Shown piece after piece: positions 52,858 to 63,188 of a stretch of DNA of 64,000 nucleotides (positions are counted from its first letter, which is position 1; each line of letters begins with the position of its first letter). Location of the stretch: contig JAQVBE010000017.1 of NCBI GenBank assembly GCA_028690445.1, positions 1 through 64,000 of the forward strand. Reading direction: 5' to 3'. The DNA comes from Aliarcobacter sp. (GTDB lineage Bacteria; Campylobacterota; Campylobacteria; Campylobacterales; Arcobacteraceae). Under the pieces are notes generated by a model that saw nothing but the letters and a program-made list of their open reading frames with translations, did no database searches and was not told the origin of the DNA. Position numbers and translations under genes: made by a program.

Positions 52858-55698
52858 ATGTTAGAAGCTAAATACCAAGATTTTTATAATCAAATTATAA
52901 ATAAGATTTCAAAGAAAAAGATTTTTACAGATAAATTACATACTTTAGCTTATGGAACAGATGCATCTTTTTATAGACTAATCCCAAAAATTGTAATCAA
53001 AACAGATAATGCAAAAGAGGTTCAAGATATTATAGAGCTTTCAAACTCTATGAATTTAAGTATCACTTTTAGAGCAGGTGGGACTTCACTTTCAGGTCAA
53101 GCAATTAGTGATTCAATTTTAATTGTTACTTCAAGAAATTTCTCAAATTTTAAAATTTCACCTGATGCAAGTTTTATATCACTTCAACCAGCACTTACAG
53201 GCGCTCAAGCTAATGGATTATTAGCCAGATATTCTAAAAAGATTGGTCCCGATCCAGCTAGTATAAATGCTGCTATGATTGGTGGAATTGCTGCTAATAA
53301 TGCTTCTGGAATGTGCTGTGGGATTTCACAAAACTCATACAAAACTTTAAAATCTATAAAACTAATTTTTAGCGATGGAACAAAACTAGATACCGGATGT
53401 AAAGAAAGTAAAGATGCTTTTAGAAAAAGCCATGCTGATTTTCTAAAAGATTTAAAAAGTTTTTCAGATGATACAAAAAACAATGAAGAATTAAGAGCAA
53501 GAATTGAACGAAAATTTAAAATCAAAAACACATGTGGTTACTCGATAAATGCTTTAATTGATTTTGATGATGAGTTTGAAATACTTCAACATTTAATCAT
53601 TGGAAGTGAAGGAACTTTGGCTTTTATTGAAGAAATCACTTATTATACAGTTGAAGATTTAAAAGACAAAGCCAGTGCCTTAATTTATTTTAAAGATATG
53701 AATGAAGCCTGTAGCGCGGTTACAAAACTAAAACTTGCACGAGATTCAAAACAAATAGTTGTAGATGCAGTGGAACTTATGGATAGAGCTGCTTTAAAAA
53801 GTATTGAAAATGATTCAGCAATGCCTGAATATATAAAAGATTTAGGTTCAGAAATAACTGCACTTTTAATAGAAACCCGAGCGATAAATGATAAACAATT
53901 AGATATTCAAATAAATCAAATTGAAGGAATATTAAAAGAATTTGATGTTGTGAGAGAAATTTATTTTACAAAAGATGAGCATGAATATAATCTTTATTGG
54001 AAAATAAGAAAAGGATTATTTCCAGCAGTAGGAGCTGTAAGAGTTACAGGAACAACTGTAATTATTGAAGATGTTGCATATCCAATTGAATGTTTAGCCC
54101 AAGCGACACTTGAACTTCAAGAATTATTTAAAAAATATGGTTACTCAGAAGCTCTTATTTTTGGTCATGCCCTTGAAGGAAATTTTCACTTTGTATTTAC
54201 TCAAGATTTCTCCGATCCAAAAGAGATTAAAAGATATGACCAACTTATGAATGAAGTTGTTCATTCAGTTGCTGTTAAATACCAAGGAAGCTTAAAAGCA
54301 GAACATGGAACAGGGCGAAATATGGCAGCATTTATAGAAGTAGAGTGGGGACATGATGCTTATATTATGATGAAAAAAATCAAATCATTATTTGACCCCA
54401 AAGGACTTTTAAATCCAGGTGTAATAATAAATGAAGACAAAGAAGCTCATCTTAAAAATCTAAAAACTCTTCCAGCGACCAATGAAATAGTTGATAAATG
54501 TATTGAATGTGGATTTTGTGAACCAACATGTCCTTCAAATGAATTAACTTTAACTCCAAGACAAAGAATCGTAATAAATAGAGAGATTTCAAGACTTGAA
54601 AGTATTGGGAATCACAAAGAAGCAAAAGAGTACAAAGATTTATATCAATACGATGGAATAGAAACTTGTGCAACATGTAGTTTATGTTCAAGTGCCTGTC
54701 CTGTAAAAATTGATACAGGAAGTTTAACTAAACACTTACGAGCAGAACAAGCCTCAAATAGTTCTAAATCTATTGCAAATTTTATAGCAAATAATTTCTC
54801 AATGACTTTAAAAGGTGTAAGATTTGGTCTTCACAGTGCAAACTTTATTCATAAAGTTTTAGGAACTCCTAGTATGGAAACTGTAACTAAAACATTTAGA
54901 GACCTAAGCAAAAACTCTCTTCCTAAATGGAGTGACGTTATGCCAAAAGGAACAAATATAAATTTAAATTTTGAGCAAAAAGTTAGTGATAAAAAAGTAG
55001 TATATTTCCCTTCATGTATAAATAGAAGTATGGGATTAAATGCTGTATCAAAAGAAGAAAAAGAGTTATTTGATACTACTGTCGAAGTATTATTAAAAGC
55101 TGGTTATCAAATCTTATTTCCTGAAAATTTACCAAACTTATGTTGTGGTATGCCATTTTCATCAAAAGGATTTAACGAAGCTTCAAATACTAAATCTTCA
55201 CAATTAGAAATTGCACTTTTAAATGCAAGTGAGTTCGGAGAATACCCAATTTTATGTGATACAAGTCCGTGTACAAAAAAAATGATGGAAAGTTTTTCTC
55301 ATAAATTAAATGTTTATGAACCAATAGAATTTACTCTAAAATTTCTAACAGAAGATTTAGAATTTACAGCAATTGAAGAACCTATAACAATTCATACAAC
55401 TTGTAGTTCACGAAAAATGGGATTAGATGATAAGTTTAAAACTTTAGCCCAATTATGTTCAACAAATGTAATAATTCCAGCAGATGTTAAATGTTGTGGG
55501 TTTGCAGGAGATAGAGGATTCAATTTCCCTGAATTAAATAAATCAGCACTAAGATATCTAAAAGAACAAACAGCTGGTGCAAAAATGGCATTTTCTACAA
55601 GTAAAACTTGTGAAATTGGATTGAGTGAAGAATCAGGACTTGATTATAATTCAATCTTTTATTTAATCAATAAAGTTACAAAAACTAAAACTTTGTGA
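52858..55698 (+). CDS. dld: FAD/FeS D-lactate dehydrogenase (Dld-type)
   Basis: The 946-residue enzyme oxidises D-lactate to pyruvate with electrons to the quinone pool. It has an N-terminal FAD_binding_4 domain (TFRAGGTSLSGQAISDS, DPASINAAMIGGIAANNASGMCCG), an FAD-oxidase C domain (EALIFGHALEGNFHFVF), a ferredoxin region (CIECGFCEPTCPS and CATCSLCSSACPVKI) and a C-terminal CCG domain (NLCCGMPFSSKG, KCCGFAGDRGF). This is the long single-chain type known in Campylobacter. It joins the lctP-lut lactate group by function. A clear AAAAAGGAAA site is present. Confidence 0.92.
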   Translation: MLEAKYQDFYNQIINKISKKKIFTDKLHTLAYGTDASFYRLIPKIVIKTDNAKEVQDIIELSNSMNLSITFRAGGTSLSGQAISDSILIVTSRNFSNFKISPDASFISLQPALTGAQANGLLARYSKKIGPDPASINAAMIGGIAANNASGMCCGISQNSYKTLKSIKLIFSDGTKLDTGCKESKDAFRKSHADFLKDLKSFSDDTKNNEELRARIERKFKIKNTCGYSINALIDFDDEFEILQHLIIGSEGTLAFIEEITYYTVEDLKDKASALIYFKDMNEACSAVTKLKLARDSKQIVVDAVELMDRAALKSIENDSAMPEYIKDLGSEITALLIETRAINDKQLDIQINQIEGILKEFDVVREIYFTKDEHEYNLYWKIRKGLFPAVGAVRVTGTTVIIEDVAYPIECLAQATLELQELFKKYGYSEALIFGHALEGNFHFVFTQDFSDPKEIKRYDQLMNEVVHSVAVKYQGSLKAEHGTGRNMAAFIEVEWGHDAYIMMKKIKSLFDPKGLLNPGVIINEDKEAHLKNLKTLPATNEIVDKCIECGFCEPTCPSNELTLTPRQRIVINREISRLESIGNHKEAKEYKDLYQYDGIETCATCSLCSSACPVKIDTGSLTKHLRAEQASNSSKSIANFIANNFSMTLKGVRFGLHSANFIHKVLGTPSMETVTKTFRDLSKNSLPKWSDVMPKGTNINLNFEQKVSDKKVVYFPSCINRSMGLNAVSKEEKELFDTTVEVLLKAGYQILFPENLPNLCCGMPFSSKGFNEASNTKSSQLEIALLNASEFGEYPILCDTSPCTKKMMESFSHKLNVYEPIEFTLKFLTEDLEFTAIEEPITIHTTCSSRKMGLDDKFKTLAQLCSTNVIIPADVKCCGFAGDRGFNFPELNKSALRYLKEQTAGAKMAFSTSKTCEIGLSEESGLDYNSIFYLINKVTKTKTL

Positions 55699-55711
55699 TC
55701 TTTTTTTTACA

Positions 55712-55752
55712 AAAACAGATATTTACCATTTTTTTGGTAAAATGTCTGTTTT
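55712..55752 (+). terminator. Hairpin between dld and the SurA-like gene
   Basis: Arms AAAACAGATATTTACCA and TGGTAAAATGTCTGTTTT pair with one bulge over a T7 loop, and sit in the 72-bp gap after dld. A T8 run precedes it. It could terminate dld or lie in the leader of the next gene. Confidence 0.55.
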
Positions 55753-55770
55753 ATGAAAGAAGGAAAATAA

Positions 55771-56595
55771 ATGTACAAACTTTTTTTAACACTGCTTGTA
55801 AGTTCAGGAATATCATTTGCTGGTATAGTTAACGGTGTTGCACTAACTGTTAATGATCAACCAATCACAATTTATGACATTGACAAAACAGTATCAATAA
55901 ACAAAATCAGCAAAAATGAAGCTGTTGGATTACTAATAGATAAAATTTTATATGAACAAGCTGTAAGTCAAAATAATATAACTGCAGATGTTTTTGATGT
56001 AAATGAATATATTGAAAGATTAGCAAAAGCAAATGGAATGGATTTATACTCTTTTAAAGCGATGGTAAAACAAAGATATCCAAATTATGCTGATTTCGAA
56101 GAAGAAGCAAAAGATGCTGTTATTAGACAAAAACTAATTCAAAAAATAGTAAAAGGTCAATTAGCAGTTGCGACACAAGAAGACATGGAATTATATTATG
56201 AAAAGAATAAAAATCAATTTTCAACTTCAAAAGCTTATGAAGTAACACAATATACTTCAAAAAATAAAACTTCATTGGCAAATGCTATAAATAATCCAAT
56301 GGTAATTGCAGCTGATGTTGAAAAAACTCCATTAAAACTTGGAGCTCAGAGTTTACAACCTCAAATGCAATTTTTATTAAATGATACGAAATTAAATACT
56401 TTTACTCCTATTTTTACAGCAAATAAACAGTTTGTTTCTTTATTTGTGATAAGAAAAGAAGGAACTACTTCACTTGATTTTGAAACTGTAAAAGCAAAAA
56501 TATTTAATGACATGATGAGTTTAAGAGAAAAAAAATATTTAAAAGATTATTTTGAGAAACAAAAACTAACAGCCGATATAAAAATAGTTAGATAA
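55771..56595 (+). CDS. SurA-like periplasmic chaperone / PPIase-family protein
   Basis: The 274-residue exported protein has a signal peptide (about 1-18, SGISFAG), then VNGVALTVNDQPITIYDIDKTV, the SurA-N start, and a helical chaperone core. A parvulin-like region (about 145-240) is degenerate: it does not show the usual FA..A...S catalytic run, so chaperone rather than isomerase action is likely. It probably guides outer-membrane proteins. A GAAGGAAAA site is before the ATG; gatB follows 9 bases later. Confidence 0.75.
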   Translation: MYKLFLTLLVSSGISFAGIVNGVALTVNDQPITIYDIDKTVSINKISKNEAVGLLIDKILYEQAVSQNNITADVFDVNEYIERLAKANGMDLYSFKAMVKQRYPNYADFEEEAKDAVIRQKLIQKIVKGQLAVATQEDMELYYEKNKNQFSTSKAYEVTQYTSKNKTSLANAINNPMVIAADVEKTPLKLGAQSLQPQMQFLLNDTKLNTFTPIFTANKQFVSLFVIRKEGTTSLDFETVKAKIFNDMMSLREKKYLKDYFEKQKLTADIKIVR

Positions 56596-56604
56596 AGGAA
56601 ATAG

Positions 56605-58032
56605 ATGTTTGAAGTTATTATAGGATTAGAAGTACATACACAGTTAAATACTAATAGTAAACTTTTTTGCTCTTGTGCTACAAGTTTTGGAGAAGAACCG
56701 AATACAAATGTATGTCCAACTTGTTTAGGATTACCAGGAGCATTACCTGTTTTAAATAAAGAAGCAGTTCATAAGGCAATTATGCTAGGAACTGCACTAA
56801 AAGCACAAATAAATCAAAAATCAGTATTTAATAGAAAAAACTATTTCTATCCAGATTTACCAAGTGGTTATCAAATCTCTCAATTTGAAGTTCCTGTTGT
56901 TGGGCTTGGAGAATTAGTAATTGATTTTCCAGATGGTAGACAAAAAACTATTGGAGTAACGAGAGCTCACTTAGAAAATGATGCAGGGAAAAATATCCAT
57001 GCAGGAAATGTTTCTCATGTTGATTTAAATAGAGCAGGAACTCCACTACTTGAAATCGTATCAGAACCTGATATGAGAAGTGCAGAAGAGGCTCTTTTAT
57101 ACCTAAAAAAATTACATTCAATTGTAAGATACCTTGGAATTTCTGATGCTAATATGCAAGAAGGAAGTTTCAGATGTGACGTAAATGTTTCTATTAGACC
57201 AAAAGGCGATACAAATCTTTATACTAGATGTGAAATAAAAAATATGAACTCATTTAAATTCATTGAAAAAGCAATTGCTTATGAAGTAAATAGACATATT
57301 GAAGCTTGGGAAGATGGTGTTCATTCAAAAGAGATTGTTCAAGAAACAAGACTTTTTGATCCAAATACTGGAGAGACTAGATCAATGAGAGGGAAAGAGG
57401 ATGCTGCTGATTACAGATATTTCCCAGATCCAGACCTTTTACCTGTAATTATTACAGATGAAATGCTTACTAAATATTCAGTAATTCCAGAACTTCCAGA
57501 TGAAAAAAAAGAAAGATTTGTAAAAGATTTTGGACTTAAAGAGTATGATGCTTCTGTAATTACTGCAAGTCTTGAAATGGCTAAATATTTTGATGAAATG
57601 ATGATTGAAGGAATTAGTGCAAAAAATGCAGTAACTTGGTTAACTGTTGAATTACTTGCAAGATTAAAAGAGGGTGCTTTACTTGAAGATTCAATTATTG
57701 ATGCAAAAACTTTAGCAACTCTTGTAAAAAGAATTGAGGACTGTACAATCTCTGGAAAAGCTGCTAAAGAAGTACTTGATTATTTGTTTGAAAACGAATT
57801 AAAAGATGTTGATGCAGTTATTGAAAAACTAGGACTTAAACAAGTATCTGACGATGGCGCTTTATTAGCTATTATTGATGCTATTTTAGCTGCAAATGAA
57901 GATAAAGTAACAGAATATAAATCAGGTAAAGATAAACTATTTGCTTTCTTTGTAGGTCAAACTATGAAAGAATCAAAAGGTAGTGCAAATCCTGCTAAAG
58001 TAAATGAATTATTAAAACAAAGACTATCTTAA
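56605..58032 (+). CDS. gatB: Asp-tRNA(Asn)/Glu-tRNA(Gln) amidotransferase subunit B
   Basis: GatB activates misacylated Glu-tRNA(Gln) or Asp-tRNA(Asn) with ATP for GatA-derived ammonia. [35 protein letters not shown] with the zinc Cys pair, [24 protein letters not shown] sequence and the C-terminal YqeY tail ([13 protein letters not shown]) identify it. Length 475 is standard. The gpsA start overlaps its stop. Confidence 0.97.
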   Translation: MFEVIIGLEVHTQLNTNSKLFCSCATSFGEEPNTNVCPTCLGLPGALPVLNKEAVHKAIMLGTALKAQINQKSVFNRKNYFYPDLPSGYQISQFEVPVVGLGELVIDFPDGRQKTIGVTRAHLENDAGKNIHAGNVSHVDLNRAGTPLLEIVSEPDMRSAEEALLYLKKLHSIVRYLGISDANMQEGSFRCDVNVSIRPKGDTNLYTRCEIKNMNSFKFIEKAIAYEVNRHIEAWEDGVHSKEIVQETRLFDPNTGETRSMRGKEDAADYRYFPDPDLLPVIITDEMLTKYSVIPELPDEKKERFVKDFGLKEYDASVITASLEMAKYFDEMMIEGISAKNAVTWLTVELLARLKEGALLEDSIIDAKTLATLVKRIEDCTISGKAAKEVLDYLFENELKDVDAVIEKLGLKQVSDDGALLAIIDAILAANEDKVTEYKSGKDKLFAFFVGQTMKESKGSANPAKVNELLKQRLS

Positions 58033-58928
58033 TGAAAAATAACTCTATCGCAGTTATTGGTGCGGGGAAATGGGGACAAGCTCTTCATTTTGCACTAAGT
58101 CAAAAACAAAAGGTTTTAATAACTTCAAGAACAAAAAAAGAAATTGAAAACTTTGTTGATTTAAAAACTGCATTAGAGTGTAAATACTTAATAATTGCAA
58201 TTCCAGCTCAAGAAATTAGATCTTGGTTAGAAGAGAATTTTGTTTTTAATGGACAAAAAATTCTTGTAGCTTCAAAAGGAATAGAAGCTTCGACTGGGCA
58301 ATTTTTAAATGAAATATATGCTGATTTTGTTCCTGAGAAAAATATAGGATTTATCTCAGGTCCATCATTTGCAACTGAAGTTAGACAAGGTTTACCATGT
58401 GCTTTGGTTATAAATTCAAATTCAAAAAAACTTTTTGAAGAATTTTCTCCTTTTTTCCCAAATTTTATAAAAACTTATTATAGTTCTGATGTAATTGGAG
58501 CTGAAGTAGCCGGTGCTTATAAAAATGTTTTAGCAATTGCAAGTGGGATTTGCGAGGGATTAAACCTAGGTAAAAATGCTCAAGCTTCGCTGATTGCTAG
58601 GGGTTTAGTGGAAATGGAAAGATTTGGAAAATTCTTTGGTTCAAAAAAATCAACATTTTTAGGATTAAGTGGTGCTGGTGACCTTTTTTTAACTGCAAAT
58701 TCTACAATGAGTAGAAATTATAGAGTCGGATTAGGTCTAGCTTCAAATAAAAATTTAGAAGATATATTAATAGAGTTAGGTGAAGTTGCAGAGGGAATTA
58801 AGACAGCTGAAGCAATACATAATCTTTCTATTAAATACAATATTTATACACCTATTGCAAATGAAGTAAATCTTATATTAAATGGCAAAAGCCCAAAAGA
58901 TAGTTTAAAAGATTTATTAAAACATTAA
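58032..58928 (+). CDS. gpsA: Glycerol-3-phosphate dehydrogenase [NAD(P)+]
   Basis: GpsA reduces dihydroxyacetone phosphate to sn-glycerol 3-phosphate for phospholipids. The N-terminal GAGKWGQALHFAL is the NAD-binding loop. GPSFATEVRQGLPCA, the catalytic-Lys region GAYKNVLAIASGICEGLNLG and GLSGAGDLFLTA follow. Length 298 is slightly short for the family but complete. It shares one base with gatB (TAATG). Confidence 0.94.
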   Translation: MKNNSIAVIGAGKWGQALHFALSQKQKVLITSRTKKEIENFVDLKTALECKYLIIAIPAQEIRSWLEENFVFNGQKILVASKGIEASTGQFLNEIYADFVPEKNIGFISGPSFATEVRQGLPCALVINSNSKKLFEEFSPFFPNFIKTYYSSDVIGAEVAGAYKNVLAIASGICEGLNLGKNAQASLIARGLVEMERFGKFFGSKKSTFLGLSGAGDLFLTANSTMSRNYRVGLGLASNKNLEDILIELGEVAEGIKTAEAIHNLSIKYNIYTPIANEVNLILNGKSPKDSLKDLLKH

Positions 58929-58954
58929 GATAACAGTGAGAAAAGGAAAAGAGA

Positions 58955-59941
58955 ATGAAAGCTTTTGTAGTTGAAAAAGTTGGAGAGGATGAATTTAAAT
59001 CAAGTATTCAAGATGTAGAGACTCCAAAATGCGAGAAGAATGAAGTTGTTATAAAAGTAACTTACTCTTCATTAAATTATAAAGATGCATTAAGTTCAGT
59101 TGGAAATCCAGGAGTTAGTAAACATTTTCCACATATTACAGGAATTGATGTTGCAGGAACTGTTTTTGAATCAACTTCACCAATTTTTAAAGTGGGGGAA
59201 AGGGTTCTTGTAACTGGTTATGACATGGGGATGAATTCAAATGGTGGTCATGCTCAATATGTAAAAATCCCTGCTTCTTGGGTTGCAAGAATTCCTGATG
59301 CAATTTCAGATCGAGAAATTATGACTTTTGGAACAGCTGGACTCACAGCTGCACTAAGTGTAAATGAATTAATTGAAAATGGAATAAAACCAGAAAGTGG
59401 TGATATTTTAGTAACTGGTGCAACAGGTGGTGTTGGTTCTATCGCAATTGCAATATTAAGTAAATTAGGATACAACATAACAGCAATTTCTGGGAAAAAA
59501 GAAAGAATTGATTTTTTAAAGAAAATTGGCGCAAATGAAGTTATTCTTAGAGAAGAGTTTGAAGAAGAATCAAAAAAAACTTTATTAAGAGAGAAATATG
59601 CAGGTGTTGTTGATACTGTTGGTGGAAAAATATTAGCAAATGCACTTAAACAAATAAAATATGATGGAGTTGCAACTTGTTGTGGACTTACTTCTTCTCA
59701 TGAGCTAAATACAAATGTATTTCCTTTTATATTAAGAGGTGTAAGATTAATAGGAATTGATTCAGTTGAGTGTAAATTAGAAAAGAAACAGGCTGCTTGG
59801 GAAAAATTAGCAAGTAGATGGAAAATAAATAGTTTAAATTCAATTATAAATGAAATTTCATTGGATGAAATAAAAGCAGCTTATGAACATCTTCTTTCAG
59901 GTAAAGCTGTTGGAAGATATGTAGTGAAAATAAAAGAGTAG
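58955..59941 (+). CDS. acuI: YhdH/AcuI-type acrylyl-CoA reductase/quinone oxidoreductase
   Basis: The 328-residue medium-chain reductase lacks the zinc ligands of alcohol dehydrogenases. FVVEKVGEDEFKSSIQDVE and TYSSLNYKDALSSVGNPGVSKHFPHITGIDVAGTV are YhdH/AcuI features; NADPH binds at VTGATGGVGSIAIAILSKLGY (about 152-172). The physiological substrate is probably acrylyl-CoA or another enoyl acceptor. AAGGAAAAGAG site. It converges on the HHH protein gene with a shared hairpin. Confidence 0.85.
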   Translation: MKAFVVEKVGEDEFKSSIQDVETPKCEKNEVVIKVTYSSLNYKDALSSVGNPGVSKHFPHITGIDVAGTVFESTSPIFKVGERVLVTGYDMGMNSNGGHAQYVKIPASWVARIPDAISDREIMTFGTAGLTAALSVNELIENGIKPESGDILVTGATGGVGSIAIAILSKLGYNITAISGKKERIDFLKKIGANEVILREEFEEESKKTLLREKYAGVVDTVGGKILANALKQIKYDGVATCCGLTSSHELNTNVFPFILRGVRLIGIDSVECKLEKKQAAWEKLASRWKINSLNSIINEISLDEIKAAYEHLLSGKAVGRYVVKIKE

Positions 59942-59959
59942 ATTAAAACTTAATCTACT
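59937..59959. terminator. Bidirectional hairpin between acuI and the HHH-protein gene
   Basis: Perfect 10-base arms AGTAGATTAA/TTAATCTACT over an AAC loop, overlapping the coding ends of both convergent genes. Confidence 0.6.
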
Positions 59960-60432
59960 TCAACTTCACCATTTTCAACTTGTAAACTATAAGGAGTATC
60001 TTTACCCAAAGTAAGGATTTTTGCTTGATCAATCCATTGATTGTTTCTTGCAATTCCAGGAAGTAATAAAAATTCTTCTATCCATTCTGCATTTTTATTA
60101 GACCATCTTGAAATTTGTTCAAAATGATAAATTCCTAAATTATTCAAATCAATTTCTATTTTAGAATTTATTCCTTTTATTTTTATCAAAGAATCTTTTC
60201 CTGTTGGCTTTGGTGTAGTTAAAATCAAAGGTTTATAATCTAAATTAGAATTCTTTCTAAAGATAGGATTTAATGTACTTTTAATTCTATCATCCCTTGA
60301 ATCATCAACTCTATCATTGTGTATTGACTCAATTTTGGGAAAATTATTTTTCCCTACAACATAACCTAAAATAAATCCTATAATTCCAGCAATAACCAAA
60401 TTTATTATAATTAGTGAAGCAGTTTCTAGCAT
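59950..60432 (-). CDS. Membrane-anchored helix-hairpin-helix-like protein
   Basis: The 160-residue protein has one N-terminal membrane helix (about 6-27, GIIGFILGYVVG) and a cytoplasmic C-terminal domain, SLIKIKGINSKIEIDLNNLGIYHFEQISRWS ... LPGIARNNQWIDQAKIL. This is the HHH-like pattern also found in extensions of NADH dehydrogenase or ribosomal proteins. The fold suggests nucleic-acid or protein binding; the role is unknown. It follows the OmpA-like gene by 3 bases and is co-transcribed with it. Confidence 0.65.
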   Translation of the reverse strand: MLETASLIIINLVIAGIIGFILGYVVGKNNFPKIESIHNDRVDDSRDDRIKSTLNPIFRKNSNLDYKPLILTTPKPTGKDSLIKIKGINSKIEIDLNNLGIYHFEQISRWSNKNAEWIEEFLLLPGIARNNQWIDQAKILTLGKDTPYSLQVENGEVEVD

Positions 60433-60435
60433 AAA

Positions 60436-61473
60436 TTATTCTCCTATAATATTAAAATCAACTCTTCTGTTTATCTCAGATAAACCATTTTCATCATCTT
60501 TTGCAATTGGAAAATCTTCTCCGTAACCAACAGCATTTAATCTATTTTCATCTATTCCTAAATCAATTAAAGCAATTTTTACACTAGTTGCCCTATCTTG
60601 TGAAATCTTTTTATTTAAATATTTATCGCCTCTTGAGTCTGTATGTCCAGCAATTTCAATTTTTATATTTTTGTTATCTTCCAATACTTTTGCAATTCGA
60701 GCTAAAGTTACATTTGAATCAGGTGTAATTGTTGAGCTTTTTCGTTCAAATTGAACCTTTTTTTCTGCAACTATTTGATTAATAATACTTTGCATATCTT
60801 TTGGCATTGCACCAGTTTTTACGATATTTTCTTTTTGACTAATAGGAGTAGCTTTATTGTTATTTGCAGGAAGATTCTCTTCATTATTTATGTTATCTTC
60901 ATCCGTAGTAGTTATAAGAGTTGGGTTAGCAATATTTATATCTTTTATTAAATTAATATCCATTCTTGAAGTTATAGACTCTAACAAAGCATAATAATTT
61001 GGATCTTTTAATTCACCAGATATTGACACTTCATCATTAATAATAAGAAGTTTTGCACCATCTGCAAAAAAATCTTTAAAAGGCGTGATTAATACAGCAA
61101 CTTTTGAGAGTAAAACTTCATCTATTGCAATATCGTCTTCATAAGTATATTCACCATCTCTATTGATATTTAAAATATCTGCAACCCTTTTTGCGTCCGA
61201 TTGATTTGCAAATACCCCATCCATTGTAACAATTCCATCTTTTTTAGTTAAAACCAAGTTAAATGGCTTTAACTCTTTATCATCTGCTGAAACAAAAAAG
61301 TTAATAATCTTGTCAATCAAGCCTGTATCATTAGAACTAATTTCTGTTTTAATTGGCGTATAAACTAAAGTTTGAGTAGTTGATGAAGAATCAAAATCAA
61401 AACTATATACAGAATAAATTATAAATCCAATAAATAAAATTATTAAAAATACTACTTTTTTAACAAGTGACAT
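60436..61473 (-). CDS. OmpA-like protein with two BON/ArfA-like domains
   Basis: The 345-residue protein has an N-terminal membrane anchor or uncleaved signal (about 7-24), BON-like repeats (FNLVLTKKDGIVTMDGVFANQSDAKRV and the KLLIINDEVSISGEL segment), a linker, and a C-terminal OmpA peptidoglycan-binding domain (IEIAGHTDSRGDKYLNKKISQDRATSVKIAL, VGYGEDFPI). It probably ties membrane and peptidoglycan. The start is 178 bp from the divergent GltD-like gene. Confidence 0.8.
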   Translation of the reverse strand: MSLVKKVVFLIILFIGFIIYSVYSFDFDSSSTTQTLVYTPIKTEISSNDTGLIDKIINFFVSADDKELKPFNLVLTKKDGIVTMDGVFANQSDAKRVADILNINRDGEYTYEDDIAIDEVLLSKVAVLITPFKDFFADGAKLLIINDEVSISGELKDPNYYALLESITSRMDINLIKDINIANPTLITTTDEDNINNEENLPANNNKATPISQKENIVKTGAMPKDMQSIINQIVAEKKVQFERKSSTITPDSNVTLARIAKVLEDNKNIKIEIAGHTDSRGDKYLNKKISQDRATSVKIALIDLGIDENRLNAVGYGEDFPIAKDDENGLSEINRRVDFNIIGE

Positions 61474-61618
61474 TGATACCCTTTTCTCGGAAATTATTGA
61501 TATTAAATCTTTTGGTGGCTAAATTTAATTAAGTTTGACATTATACTCAATTAGCAAGGAAATAATTAGAATATTAGCTTATTTTTAAAAATTAATTTAA
61601 AAATTTAATTTATTTGTT

Positions 61619-61624
61619 ATAATT
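61619..61624 (+). promoter_or_regulatory. -10 box for the GltD-like gene
   Basis: TATAAT preceded by TTTGT, 26 bp before the ATG at 61651; an AAAGAGAA site follows. Confidence 0.5.
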
Positions 61625-61650
61625 AGAAAGAAATTACTAAAGAGAATAAA

Positions 61651-62868
61651 ATGCAACATATAATAAATTCAGCCCAAACTTGCTTAGATTGCAAAAAACC
61701 AAGATGTCAAACAGGTTGTCCCGTTGGTACTCCAATAGCGGAAATGATTAGACTTTTTTTAAGTGGTGATATTAAAGAAGCAGGAGAAAAAGTTTTCCAA
61801 AACAATCCTTTATCAATTATTTGTTCACTTGTTTGTCCACATGAAAAACATTGTGAGGGTCACTGTATTTTAAATAAAAAATCTATCCCTGTTAATGTTG
61901 GAGGAATTGAAAACTATATCTCAACTTATTATATGAATTATAGAGAATTTGAGAAGCCAACTCCTAATGGACGAAATTTGGCAATAATTGGTTCTGGACC
62001 AGCTGGAATTAGCCTTGCAATGATGATGGCAATGAAAGGTTACCATGTAACAATGTATGAAGGGAATGAGCAAATAGGTGGTGTTTTAAGATATGGTATT
62101 CCTGATTTTAGACTTGACAAAACTATACTTGACAAAATTGAAGTTAACCTAAAAAAATTGGGCGTTAACATCAGAAAAAATATTATGATTGGCAAACATA
62201 TTACTCTTGATGATATGCAAAGGGATGGATTTGATGCAATTTTTATAGGAACAGGTGTTTGGGCTCCAAAAAAACTAGGAATTAAAGGTGAAAGCTTAGG
62301 AAATGTACACTTTGCAATTGATTATTTAAAAACACCAAAAGCTTATGAATTAGGTAAGAAGGTCGTTGTTATTGGTGCTGGAAATGTAGCCATGGATGTT
62401 GCAAGAACTGTTATTAGAAATGGTGCTAATGATGTTTCAATAATGTACAGAAAAGGGGAAGAAGATATGCCTGCTGAAAAAATTGAAAAAGACCATGCAA
62501 AAATAGATGGAGTTAAATTTAAGCTTCATAGTTTACCTTTAGAACTTACAGAAAAAGGTATTCGTTATATAACAACTAATCAAGAAGTTAATGAAGAATG
62601 TTTTGAAGAAGCAGATTCAATATTGGTAGCAATTAGTCAAACAGCACGAGATTTAATTGTTAAAAATAATACTGGATTATCTTTAGGTGAAAATGGTTTA
62701 CTTCAAAGTGATGAAAATGGAGTAACTGCTAGAAAAGGTGTTTTTGCTTCAGGAGATGTTGTAACTGGTGCTAGAACGGTTGTTGAAGCTGTGGCATTTT
62801 CAAAAAGAGTTGCAATATCAATTGAAGAGTTTATTTCAACTCTTCCTCCAAAAACAGTCGCTATTTAA
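61651..62868 (+). CDS. GltD-like NAD(P)H-dependent FeS flavoprotein
   Basis: The 405-residue protein resembles glutamate synthase small subunit and NfnB-type oxidoreductases. An N-terminal double [4Fe-4S] domain (CLDCKKPRCQTGCPVG, CSLVCPHEKHCEGHC) precedes FAD site AIIGSGPAGISLAMMMAMKG (about 110-130) and NAD(P) site VVVIGAGNVAMDVARTVIRNGA (about 236-257). ASGDVVTGARTVVEAVAFSKRVA closes it. No large GltB-like subunit is nearby, so it may serve another electron acceptor. Ends overlap the convergent small gene by 4 bases. Confidence 0.83.
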   Translation: MQHIINSAQTCLDCKKPRCQTGCPVGTPIAEMIRLFLSGDIKEAGEKVFQNNPLSIICSLVCPHEKHCEGHCILNKKSIPVNVGGIENYISTYYMNYREFEKPTPNGRNLAIIGSGPAGISLAMMMAMKGYHVTMYEGNEQIGGVLRYGIPDFRLDKTILDKIEVNLKKLGVNIRKNIMIGKHITLDDMQRDGFDAIFIGTGVWAPKKLGIKGESLGNVHFAIDYLKTPKAYELGKKVVVIGAGNVAMDVARTVIRNGANDVSIMYRKGEEDMPAEKIEKDHAKIDGVKFKLHSLPLELTEKGIRYITTNQEVNEECFEEADSILVAISQTARDLIVKNNTGLSLGENGLLQSDENGVTARKGVFASGDVVTGARTVVEAVAFSKRVAISIEEFISTLPPKTVAI

Positions 62869-63125
62869 GCTTCTGTTTTTAATAATTCAATCCAAAAATA
62901 TTTATTTGCTACTCCTTTTTCTACTGGTTTCCATCCATAAAAAATAGAGTGCATATATAAAACTTCATCTAATATTTTAAAAGTAATCTCTTTATCTGTA
63001 TTTTCATTTAGAATCTCACTAAAAATAGCATAAATATGATTCTTATCTTCTTCGATTATATATATACTGTCCTCTAAATTTTCAAGTTGTTTATCAATAA
63101 AATCTTTTATTCTTTCTTTTGACAT
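62865..63125 (-). CDS. Small acidic conserved hypothetical protein
   Basis: The 86-residue soluble protein starts MSKERIKDFIDKQLENLEDSIYIIEE and ends FYGWKPVEKGVANKYFWIELLKTEA. It is likely alpha/beta, without Cys clusters or a signal. I do not recognise it. An AAAAGGAT site precedes the ATG. It overlaps the end of the convergent GltD-like gene by four bases, so it is a compact neighbour rather than a shadow. Confidence 0.55.
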   Translation of the reverse strand: MSKERIKDFIDKQLENLEDSIYIIEEDKNHIYAIFSEILNENTDKEITFKILDEVLYMHSIFYGWKPVEKGVANKYFWIELLKTEA

Positions 63126-63188
63126 TGACTAATCCTTTTTACTAATATTATTACAAGTTTCTATTATACAAAAATAGAATAATGAGAG

